NCBI GenBank assembly: GCA_013350335.1
Contig: CM023534.1
Location: 17,751,302-17,815,301, forward strand
Direction: 5' to 3'
From: Chimonanthus salicifolius
Lineage: Eukaryota; Streptophyta; Magnoliopsida; Laurales; Calycanthaceae
DNA length: 64,000 nt
Positions 12,285 to 24,200 of this stretch are shown here, in pieces (position 1 is the stretch's first letter; each line of letters begins with the position of its first letter). Both the position numbers and the translations under genes were made by a program. Under the pieces are notes generated by a model. That model ran no database searches, was not told the DNA's origin, and saw only the letters and a program-made list of their open reading frames with translations.

Positions 12285-15200
12285 GTATTATTTGATTGGA
12301 TTATTGATGTAATAGTTCTTGATGTTGAACATTGTTTTGCCAGTTTTATTTTGAATTCATCTACTAACGTTAGGATTAGAAAAGATAGAATAAATTATGG
12401 ATTAGTAGAGATTATAATTTATGAAAGAGTAAAATAGACTACTAGAATTCATGCTCAAACTCTTTTGAGTCACTTTCTATGGTGTTATTTCTCATGATCT
12501 TAATCGGTGTGTGGATTAGGAGGTTTACACATGTTCGTAGGTTTAGTCTTACCTCCAATGTAGGGTGAGGATATTGATGTTAAAAAAAATAGAGCTAATA
12601 GAAGTTAAAAATTAGACTCCAAATAAATAAATAAAATGATGGACTGTCATTTGATAACGATGATGATTAATGAGGTCATGTCAATGTCTTATGGGAAAAA
12701 AAAAAGTTTTATCTTCCAACCCTCTAAATTGTTTAAAAAAAATAGTGCTTTCCATTAAACAAACGAAATAACTCAAATTGCAATTCTTTCTAGTTGAATA
12801 TAGATCTAAATCAAATGGTCATAATTGTTCAATGTGAAATCAATTTGTTTCGTATAAATGGTCTTACAATGAGTGAAAATAATAAAATAATAAACAATAG
12901 TTATTTGTGGCACTACTCAGTTTTAGAAAAATATGCTTCCTTACTTCTTTTTTCTACTCAACTAAAATAGAAAATGGAGATATAGTATTACTAACTTTTA
13001 TCCATGAGAGAGAACTAAATTCTCTTTATTTTCCTAACATCTTAATTCACTCTGTTTTAATATTACCATCATGTTGAATTTAGTAATTTTTCCTTCGTAT
13101 AAAATGCTTACTATTCTATGATAGATATTTCATTTTTTGTGAAATTGAGTTGTTGATGTCTCTTAGATGAGTTTGATTTGCTTTATGATGTGGGTCGATG
13201 AACAACGGTCGATCGATCTCAAAGAATGGATCCCTTGTCTTCGCCGAGACAGGGAAGAAGAAGAAGAAACTGACATTTTAATGACAATGACGAAAGAGAA
13301 AAGAGAAAGAGGAGAGATAAAATAATAAATCTGATCTTTATTTCATCATCATTCGTATTAGTCAAACTAGGTTAATGTCTAGAATAGTCCTAAAAGGGGG
13401 TGAATGAGACTATAGTGAAATTTTAAAATTCCTTAAGATATTGGTCACTTATTGTCGGTCTTTATGTAATTAACCAATATTCAATGTCACGTTATGAGAT
13501 TTACAACTTACAATAATGATGAATGTATGCCTGAGATAAACCTCAACAAAAATATTTTCACCAAATCAAGTGTGCATGAAATAAGAGAGATAAACACAAA
13601 TGCACAAATAAGGTGAGGAGGTGAGAAGAGATGGAAAATGATAACATAAGTATTTTTACGTGATTTGGCAACCGCCTACATTCATGCCTCAAGTACATCA
13701 CTTGAGGATTCCAGTAAGTCCAAGCAAGATACAACCCTTGACCTCTTTCACGGGTAGAGATCGAACCTTTACACCCTATGATCTAATTCATGGGTGTAGA
13801 TCGATCTAAACACCAAGAGAACACCTCTCTTGGAAGTCAATAGGATTACACCAACCCTTTACAAATTTTCACAAAATATAAAAAGAAGTTGTGCTTAAAA
13901 ATTACCAAGAACTTAGCCTCCTGTTACTTGAAGTAGCTTTGGCTTGTTCTTGAATGTCCTCCTCTTATTGGTTTGATGTAGATGCTCCAATGAAGTCCAT
14001 CTAAGATAGTGGATAAGAGGTCTAGGGTAGGAAATGATTTTTCTATTAAGGATTATGACAGATTATCTCCACTTAACACATTCAACTTAGAGCATAAGAT
14101 ACTTAATATATGCCTATGAGAGCTTTGAATGCGTTTGAGATTAAGATTAAAAGTTTAGAGGATTTAACTATGAAGTTTGTAAGCTTTGAAAGTTGTTGGG
14201 AAGCTTAGGAGAGCGTATGAAAAAATTGGGCTCAAGTCACCAATCTTTTCCTCTCTAAAATGCCTTATATATATAGACAAGAAAAAGTCACAATGGATCT
14301 ATCTTCGGACCTTCCGAGGATGGTCTCAGAACTTCTGAGGTTTCAATGGTCAGATTCTCAACGGTCATCTCACAACGACTAGTTTGACCTTGCAACGGCT
14401 ATATTGACTGTGGTGGACAGTTTTTGAAACGTCTGAAGAACCCTGGGATGTAAGGGTTTGGAACGAACGAAGGAAGTTGGCCAGTGTAAAAGTCATGTCC
14501 TCGGAACGTCCAAGGGATACATATCAGAACGTCCAAGAACTAGTCTTCGGTGGGTCCGGGATTCTTTTCTCGGAACATCTGGAAGGGAATACGCTTGGAC
14601 GTTTTGAGACCACTTCTTGAAACTTCCAAAGGGCCTAGAAAATCCATTTTTTACCAAGTCTTAAAGGTTGAGATTTTGTGAAAACATAGACATGGTGGAG
14701 AGCTCACGTGTGATCTTTGCAATCAAATAGATTTACTATAATGAACAATTTTAGATTGCAAGGACATATGAATATATAGAGATATTTGGTAGCTAGCAAG
14801 AGCTCTCCACAGGGCAGGGTAATAACTTAGAAGTCCAATTTGTATTATTCCAATTTTAACCACGTCAAGTCTAAGGCTTCTTGGTCAGTCTATGGTCCAT
14901 ATACCTGTGTTGGTTGGCATTTATGAAGATCTTTCGATTTCAATCTGCTGTCTTCTAGTCTTCATTCCTTCTAGAGCGTGAGGCTTGATTTGAATTTGAT
15001 GGTCTTCCAGATATGAGATCTTGGACACATGGACACGGTCACAACTCAGTCAAAGAAGTTAACAAATTAGGACTCAGTCGGACATGGTTACGGAATTGAC
15101 AACTCAATCTGACTCAGAAGAGACAGACTTAACTTTTAAACCAACAATTCGAATATGCGATCAATCTAATAGAGAACCCCTTTATATATATAAATAAAGT

Positions 15201-18200
15201 AACCTAAATAAAAAGGAAAGCTAGGTGAACTAGGAAACTAATAAAAATGAAATTCCTATTCTAATTAGGAAAGGGAAAGATAAATAAATAAATAAAATTA
15301 ACATTAAAATAAATTGTTGGCCTACGTGTCCTACATCAGTCCCCCGGTCTTAAAAAAGAACTCGTCATCGACTTGAAACGAGATAAAATAATTGTATCAT
15401 CACTAGAGAAAGGTAGACTCTCACAAGGTACCAGACAAAGGTGGAGAACAATTTCGAATAAATTAATGATGAAACTGGGAACTGCGCAACTTACAATGCA
15501 CAAACGACGAGTGATATGAGTTTGTAGGATGAAGAAACCAAGAAATGCACACGGGTTCAAGCTAATGTGAATCAATCCGTTCAAGAGGGGGTTGTCAAAG
15601 TGCACTTGAGTGTTGACACAGTCCGAAGGGATAGAAAGGTTAGCATGAAGCACCGTAGATAGGATAGGGGAGGGATGGAAAACGTACGAACAACCATAGA
15701 TGGGTTCTTAATTTCTGTATCATTATAAGATATGGGGGAGGGTTGGGGAATGTGTGGTGGAGATGGCGGCAATATTGGTGGTGGGGGTGGTGGAGTTGTA
15801 GGCGTCAGGTCGACCTGATGTGAATGCTCAGAAGTACTTATCAATTTTGTCTTATCCTTGTCTCACTCACTGTGCACTATTTCTCTTCGAGATGCTAGTA
15901 TGGACACGCCACGCTCAGTAAGCACTTTTTTAAGCACAAATCTAATTACCCTCAGGTCATATCTAATCTCAAACAGAACTTCGTTGTACTCGGATCGAGT
16001 GAGATACTCATCACCATTTTTAATGTCATTTAGACCACGTGATGCAGCGGGTTAATGGATCCAGGGACAAGAATGGGTCCAGTAGATGTAAATGGGTAAA
16101 CGGGTAAATGAGGATCAAAGGGTTTGGAGATAAAAAGAGATTGGTTTAGATGATATGGGAACAAATTGGTGTAGTCAAATGGTCAAAGGGTCAAAGGAGT
16201 TTGGGGCATGTTGTGTTGGGTTAAAGGAGTGTCAGGGTTCAAAACAGGGTGAAGTGGTTGTTTTATGGATGTGAGGAGTATGTAATGAAGGGAAAATATG
16301 GAGAGAGGGATTGAGGAAGAGCAGGGATGGCTTGAATCTAGAAGAGATGGGTAATGTTTGGGAGGGGGAAAAAGGAATGTTGTTGGGCGATTTTGAAAAC
16401 GTGGGGCAGAGAAGCATGAACGGGCTAATGGTCGTTTGGGGTGAATCGGGACAAGTTTTGGATAACGAAACAGAGGTGAGAGGATGACTGGGTTGGTTCT
16501 GCAGGGGAGGCTTGGATAGAAGGGTGGGTAAGTTCAGTTGGTGCATTTTTTTTTTTTTTTTTGCTGTTTGGTTGGAGAGATGGGAACTCGGGGCAGAAGC
16601 AAGGAGGATCTGGGTAATGATTGGCTTCGGTTAAAAGGAAACGGAGATGTGGGAATGGGTTAAAGGCATGTGGTCGTGAAGATGGCTGGTAGATCTGTAG
16701 GCTCTGGAACTGGAGGAGGATGATCCCAAATGTAAACTGAGTTATGACTCAGTAATTTCAAGGATGAGTTGAGACTTCTTACTCGGACAACAAAACTAGA
16801 TAGGTACAATGAATTGTATCTTAATGAGATAACAATGTAAACTAATTGAGTGTTTGGAAACTGGGAAATGAGAATGAAACTATCTTGGAATAATATGGCT
16901 TGTCTAGAGAAAAGTAGAAAGACTAGAGTAAGAGACAAACTATCTATGCACGCTAGTTTTGGTCTCCAATGAGTGATGGTTGTCTGCAGGAGTCCCCCTT
17001 ATATAATCTTCTAATCTGTAACTGTCTAAACTGTTGTTTGATAAACTGTCCCAAACTGCTGAGTGTAACTGCTATATGATTTGAATTGAAATTCAAATCC
17101 CAAACTGTTGTCTGATTTGAAGTAAAATTCAAATTCCAAATTGTCCCAAATTGCTGAGTCCTAATTGCTACTGAGTTGAAAGTTCCAAATCCAACTCAAG
17201 CTATTGAGTTGTTGCCCCACCGATCCATTTACGGATCAGAGGAAGGGATGGATGAGGTTGAGGACGATGGTTGGTGATGGCTTAGGGGCGATTAGAATCC
17301 CTGATCAGAAGAAAGACTAAACAACAGGGCTGACGTGCAGAGATGACGCAGCGGTAAATAGTAGGAAAACCTATGGCTGAAATCGTAGAACCTCCTTTTT
17401 TTTTTTTTAACAATAACCGAAACTGGATTGTCTCTGTCATGCAGAGAGATTACTATGATATCACTTGATGCAGAATCGACGCACAAAGGCTGATCGGTTG
17501 CAAAGAATGGATCCCTTGTCTTTGTCGAGACAGGGAAGAAGAAGAAATTGATTGCTCAACGACAGTGTCGAATGAGAAGAGAAAAAAAGGATAGAGAAAA
17601 TAATAAATCTTATTTTTATTTCATCATCATTCGAATATGCTATCAACCCAATACGTAATCCCTAAATAATCTATCGTATATTCTGCAAGATGTTAGAACA
17701 AGAATCTTTTTCTACTCCTCAACTTTTGATCTTGTAGCAGTCCCAGATTTCATATCTGCTCACTGGAATCTCCCAAGAGTCACGAATCAAAAACCCCCAA
17801 AGCAGAAAGTTCATCATGCCTTTCTATTCAAAAAAGGTGATCCCCATCCTTTATCATATTGGATTCTCATTATTGCCCATGGGGATTTCATCAACTCTAT
17901 TCTAACAAAATATCAATTAGAATTATACATTTTTGAAATAAGACGGAATAACACTTCAGAAGAGAATGTTTTTCTGGCCTTTATCCAATCTGCATTATCT
18001 TGGGCTCTCCTCCGTAATATTCAACATTTCAAGCTTGAATTCCCTCATCATATTGTTTTTTCGGCCCTCCACTCAAAACATAGCCATTGGAAAGATAGAA
18101 TCCCCATTTCAGCAGTTCTAAAACTTCTCAATTCATTCCATCATTCTGAGTTCTTTGTATATAGCAACATCACAACACCTGTGAGGGAAACATTTATCTG

Positions 18201-21200
18201 TAATCTGAGGGATCAATAGACCCTCGTGTGACTCGGGCTTTGGTTTCTTCTCCTCTCCTGTATCAGTTGATTTAGTATCTGGATAACCAGAAGCTTGTTT
18301 GCAGTTTTTTCTGCTACATCATTACAGTATTCTGCTTTGGGTGCCTATATGTTGGTTGAGATTTAGCCGGTTCTGCCATGCCTAGCTATAGTATATATCT
18401 GGAACAACTCCAGATCAGTGTATATTTTGCAATCTGGGTAGTGATTCTCAGTTTCTTTGGTGATTTAACAGTCTAGTGATTCAGTCAAAGAAGAGAGTCA
18501 TTCTTAGAGATCCTAGAGAGGAGTTTAGCTTTGAATATTGAATCATTAAGTGCAGCTGGATTCTTGGTTTTTTATGTACATCATGTGTTTTTGTGGTTCT
18601 TATGCCTATAATAGTCTAAAAGATATTCTTGAAGTCTGTAAGTTTCTATGGACTCGCATGTCTTTTGTATTTTCCCAAATTTGAATCTGTACTGTATTGT
18701 TAGGAGGTTTGCCTCATTCTTTGAATTAATAAAATTGCTTGTCATTCAAAAAAAAAAAACCCTAAATAGAAAGAAAAGCAACACACTACTAAAAATGGAA
18801 CCCTAATCTAATAAGGAAAGGGAAAGATAAATAAATAAAATTAACATTAAAATAAATTACTTGCCTACGTTTCCTACATCACTTTATCTCGTATCATATA
18901 GACTTTACTATGTTGCAATAGCAATACTATACGATGCCGCTATACATATTGATTTTCAGTTATTCATTTTCTTCACGCAACTTCTTATTTTCTCATAATT
19001 TTGTGTTGCTTTTATGAAAACCTGTCGACTTTAAAAATCGGGAGGGTTCAAGTCCCTCTTGTTGTACCAAAGTCGAATTGAAGCAACAGAGGCAAATCAA
19101 AACAAAATTAAATCAAGCATCACAGAGACATATGAATGTCACGTGGTTCGGCCTAAGTTTGCATCTACGGACAACAACCAGCCAAGTTTCACTAATTTCA
19201 AAAGGAGGTACAAATACAAATTGACTCCCTTAAATTCTCAAACAAATTCATCTCTCTCGATTACAAAACAAATCCCCACAAATTTCTCCTCTATGATTCC
19301 CTTGATCACTACAAGTGCACCCAAAACAACATTTAGAACTCCAGCTTCCATAGTAACCTTGAAGCTTTTGGATTCTAAAGCACCCAATGGGATTCTAAAG
19401 CACCCAATGAGATGAGATTTTTCTTCAAATCTGGTACATATCGAACATCTGTTAATACTTTAATTGTTCCATCATACAACTTTAACCAGATTTTACCTAT
19501 CCCTTAAGTATTACAAGAAACATCATTACCCATAATAACAAACCCACCATTCAACTCCTGAAAGCTGGAAAATTAATCCCTATTGAGAAACATATGATAA
19601 GTACAACCATTATCCAAAATCCACTCATCAGAATGCCATACTAATGTTGAACCAATCAGTTCAAACTCTGAATAATCATCTTCAACTTGTACAACATTTG
19701 CGTTTGGATCCTTTTTGTCTTTGTTTTTCAACTTTGGACAATCTATTTCCTAATGCCCTTTATTTTGATAAAATGAACACTCATCCTTTTCAAGACTTTT
19801 CTGTCAAATAATGATGATGCTCCTCTCGTCTTAGAATGAGACTTACCCCACGTACCAGATTTCCTATTTTTTGTTCTTCCCCTTAGTGTAAAAGCTTTCG
19901 ACGATGAGTATTTGTGTGCCTACTTATCTTTCATCCAATACTCATTATTCATAAAAGCATTTGACAAATCATCAAATTTTATCTCATCTTTACCATTCAG
20001 TAAGGTGGGAGTCAAATGCTCATAAGTATTAGACAATGAATTCAATAACAATAATTCTTTGCCTTGATCTTGAATTTCAATATCAAATTTTGTAATCAGC
20101 AAGAATTTTGTTATAATCATTTAAATATTCAGTCATATAATTCTTTATACTCAAAATGGAAGAGCTTATTCAAATGGAGTCGATTTTCTATACTCTTTGT
20201 CACGAATTTATTTTCCAATTTCTTCCCTCCTTGGCCAAAGTCTCTTTCATAATAAAATATTTTTGATCTTTTGAAAGACAAAGTCGAATGGTGCCACACG
20301 TCTGACGATTGATGTTCATCCAATCATTCTTAGCAATTTCTACAGGTAGGGCTACAACTCGGGTAAGGCGGGTTGGGTTCCTTAAAACCCAACCCGACCC
20401 GAGTTGATATATATGAAACTCGACCAGGCCTGAATTCTCAACCCGAACTTCATAACCTGACCCGATCCGAATTCTAACCCGTATTCTGACTAGGCCCGCA
20501 TTTTGAACCTATTTTAGCTTAATTTTAGCCGGATTGGGTCGGGTTCACTTGTAAAATCCTCAACCCGATCTGATCCGAATTTCATGCGAATTTTTACTTT
20601 CTCAATCTAACTCGACTTGCTGACCCAAAATTCTCGACCCGACCCGAATGATTTCTCGAGTCGAGCCAAAACCCGACTCAAGTTGCAACCCTATATGCAG
20701 GTTTATCTTTCAAAGCTAGTACTCAATGCTGACAAAGATTTCGAAGACATATTTTATCTATAAATAATCACCAACAAACATAAATCCAAATCCAAAGTAG
20801 AAATCTTCCGACTCAAATTCTGAAGAAATTTGAAACCAAAGAAGAACAAAACAATGATAGCTCTTGAAAACACCTATTTTCGAGACAATAGGAACAACAA
20901 AAAAAAGTCAATTTCAAAAACAAAATAAGACGGTGGCAGCAAGAGGGCAAAACACACGGAGGGGTCTAAACCACAGGTGCTTCAATCTCGGCCATGAATT
21001 TTAAACTTTTTTTTTTTCAAAAAAGGGTCTTGCTAAAAATTGTCCCCAAAATCAGGCTGATAGTTACCAATGTCCCTGTTTGCGGTGGACGATTATTATT
21101 AATAATTTTTTACCTCTCTCTCTCTTCTCGGTTTCGAGTTCCTACAAGGAACGTCTTCGACCGAGAGAAACGATTGATCTCTTTCGCTGCGTTTGGATGG

Positions 21201-24200
21201 GGGTTACCCCCGGTACTATAAAAATTTCTCTCTTGAAATTTTACTCCTCTTGGATGGGCGTAACAGGGTTACCTCTTGTTATCCTCATTGGGTACCTCAA
21301 AGGTAACGATAAAAATTTAAATTTTTATCTCTCATTTCTTACTTTTGAAAATCCTTTCATTCAAAGGTATTTTCTAATTGCGACAACCCCTTGTGAGGGA
21401 TGACCTTGGATACTTTAGGTTGCATTTGGATTAGGAATAAATTTTATAGAGGTTACTCTTGAACATGGTTATCTTTATTTATGTGTTATTTTATCTTTTT
21501 TGATAATTATAGAGGTAAATTTAAAATTTATCTGTAGAAAAAAAATCTTATTTGGTAACTGTAAAAAGAATAATCTAACATATTAATAATTTTATAAATA
21601 ATTAATAATTTTTATTAAATCTAATATAATATAAAAAGTAAAAATATATTTTTATAAAATATAATTATTTAATAATATTTATCAATTAAAATTTTTTTTT
21701 ACTCCAATACAATGAGGAGTAAAGAGGGATAACATGGAGTAAGGAGCATGAGTTTTCTAAAAATCCTACAAATAGTTTTAAAAAATGGAGGGGTAGAATT
21801 TTTACCCTCTCCCCCCCTCACCAAACTTACCCCCATCCAAACGCAGCCCCGTGTCGCTAACAGGTTGACAACAGGAGGAAGGTAAACAAGCAGATTGGGG
21901 AGGAATGGATAAGAGTGATGGATTGGTGAAAAAACAGGCTAACAACGGGCAACGGCGAAGGGTGATCACCATTCTGGCCAAAAAAAAAAACAGCCCAAAC
22001 GTCACTGCTGGGTTTATGTGCCTACCTGCTCAACTCAACACCACCTTGTCAGTGCCTTTCCTAGTGTAGAAAATTTGCTGGCAACTCGGATCACGGCAAC
22101 ACAGTGGGACAGCAAGGCGTCAAGGTGAAAAGTGAAGCTGAAGGGGTTGCAGGGATGGAACTGGAAACTGGGTTTTTGGAATGGATCTGATTGGACTGTA
22201 TGGGCAGTGACTGGAGACGGTGAAACCACATGAGCGGGGTAACGATGGCTTAGACACAGAATATAGACCTCATTCAGTTTCTTCAAAGGATGATAGGCAA
22301 TGACGTAGGAGATGATTGAAGAAGCAGGAGCCGGATTTGCAGAAGGACTGACAACAACTCTGACCGGCAGCAGATTTGGGCCAGGGATGAGAGGCAGAAA
22401 ACTAGTGTTGAGGTTTACCTGGGTTCTCTTCTTGCCCTTTTTCCTCTGCTTCTTCTCTGCTAAAAAAACAGCACAAATGGAGAACCCTTCTCTGCTAAAA
22501 AAACAACTCAAATTGAGACCCGAGCTCAGATACCAATTTGTTGTTCCAAAGTTGAATTCAAGCAACGGAAGCAAATCAAATCAAGCATCCACAGAGAGAC
22601 ACGAATTTTACGTGGTTAGTCTGAATCTTATGTCCCCGAACAACAATTGAATAAGTTCCACTAATTTCAAAAAGAGGTACAAATACAAATTGACTCTTAA
22701 ATTTTCAAAGAAATCCGTCTCTCTCGATTACAAAACAAATCCCCACAAATTTCTCCTCTCTGTTTTTCTATCTTTCTCACACACAACGGAGCTCCGAGAG
22801 AGGCCACACGCTTGTTTGATTTTTCTCTTATAAAACATCTTCAAATGAAGGAAAGAGGAAAGTTTTCAAAAAACAAAATAAGATCCGAAAATTAAGAGAT
22901 TTTCGGAATCTCCAAATTGAGCCAAATTTTCCAACACCTCTATCCCCAATAAAACAAAAAGTCCATTTTACTCACTAACCTTGTTTCGTCATCGGTTCCA
23001 AATTAGTTATGTTTCTCATTCACTCTACTCTTTCACAACTGGATCTGGTAAAAAATCCTCTCTCTTTTCACAAGCCTTGTTATAGATACGATATACTTAC
23101 ACATTGCTCTACCTTTACATTCACTCACTTACGAAATCTTCTTTTTGAAGACCCAAGAAATTACAGGGCCTAAGTAATTGTAAGACTTTTTGAGTCCCTT
23201 TATTTAATTGACATAGACCCAAGTCCTATATTAGATTAGGATGATGCATCTGGAATGGATGGGATTTGGTAGAACAGATGACTGAAAATCCTCGATACTT
23301 TTATAAAGTCATACTTCACTTAGTTGATAATTTAAAATTCTTACTTGTGAATGAGAGTGTATTAGGTTGCACTAAGCTTTCTGTCATTTGATTATATCTT
23401 AGGAAAAATGATGATTAATATTGCTTTCGTACCAGTTGTAGCCAATGCTTTTTTTTTTTCATCTCACCTTTTTATTTTCTTTCATGTGCATCTATTCTCT
23501 TTGTATGATAAGAAAGAACCCAGCAGACATTATATTATCCTTCTCTATGGTTTCTGCTCCATTTTATTCTTGGGCTCATCATAGTTATAACTTCTAATTC
23601 TTTTATGCATCATCATAGTCATCATCGTCGTCATTATCATCATCATTATCTTAATCATTTATTCATTTATCTTTATTCAACTTCTTGATTTTGGTCATGT
23701 CCGCCTTATCACATTTTTCATAGAAGTTGATGACATTTTGTCCAGGCATTCTGTAGGAAAACCTGCCCCAGCTACATCCCTTGATCTAAAAGCATCAGCC
23801 TTTGACCCCAAAGAAAAGGTATGGACGAGATTCCCCCCGGAAGGAACGAAACACACTCCTCCTCACCAATCATGTGACTTCAGATGGAAAGATTACTGTC
23901 CATTGGTATTCAGGTCAGGCCTCGATTTTTTTTCCTTTCTATTCTGATGCATAAGATTATTTTTTACTTGTGATGGATGGTTGATGATCAAAATTGCATA
24001 TGATTAGGACCCTCCGCAAGCTATTCACAGTTGACGCAGGAGATTATATGATATCAATATGTGGTAATGATGCACTGCGGGAGCTCTCATCTCCAGGAAA
24101 AAGTGGAAGCTTCTTTTACTTAACCAATGATGACCGCTATATGATAAAAACAATGAAGAAATCTGAAGTAAAAGTGAGTTCTTACTTGATTTGTTTTATG

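Larger units (their letters stand above)
13186..18881 (-). mobile_element. Non-autonomous LTR retrotransposon in kinase intron 1, both LTRs interrupted
   Basis: The LTRs lie at 13186-15338 and 17466-18881. They share the block CAAAGAATGGATCCCTTGTC near their left ends and AAAGGGAAAGATAAATAAAT near their right ends, and run TGATG...CTACATCA. Without insertions each is about 320-380 bp. The 5 bp target duplication CTTTA flanks the whole (13181-13185, 18882-18886). A primer-site-like TGATATCATAG follows the right LTR and a polypurine tract GACCGGGGGAC precedes the left one on the - strand. The 2.1 kb interior has no pol. One LTR holds a solo LTR, the other a LINE. Confidence 0.88.
19060..22936 (-). 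mobile_element. Internally deleted Ty1-copia element inserted in plastid-derived DNA
   Basis: The target duplication CCTCT lies at 19055-19059 and 22937-22941. The 5' LTR (- strand) is 22539-22936, running TGTTG...CCAACA, followed by the primer site TTGGTATCTGAGC (22523-22535). The 3' LTR is truncated to 19060-19292, where it joins the pre-integrase region directly. Retained on the - strand are a UBN2-type gag (about 20330-19920), a degenerate knuckle CSFYQNKGH...C (about 19775) and protease [11 protein letters not shown] (about 19650). Integrase, RT and RNase H are lost. A 20 bp tandem duplication near 19372-19411 breaks the protease frame. Two MITE-like inserts lie inside. Confidence 0.88.

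Noticed and set aside
12285..12312. Extension of kinase exon 1 to the in-frame stop at 12312
   Set aside because: The conserved protein continues after LQLGI(R) with HSVGKPAPA in exon 2, and a good GT donor lies at 12285.
19016..19059. Functional nuclear tRNA-Leu gene
   Set aside because: Only the plastid 3' exon tail is present, and it is interrupted by a retrotransposon.
22035..22574. 179-codon open frame on the - strand
   Set aside because: It lies across the copia leader, primer site and LTR start, has no recognisable domain, and its sequence is low in complexity in places. Treated as chance.
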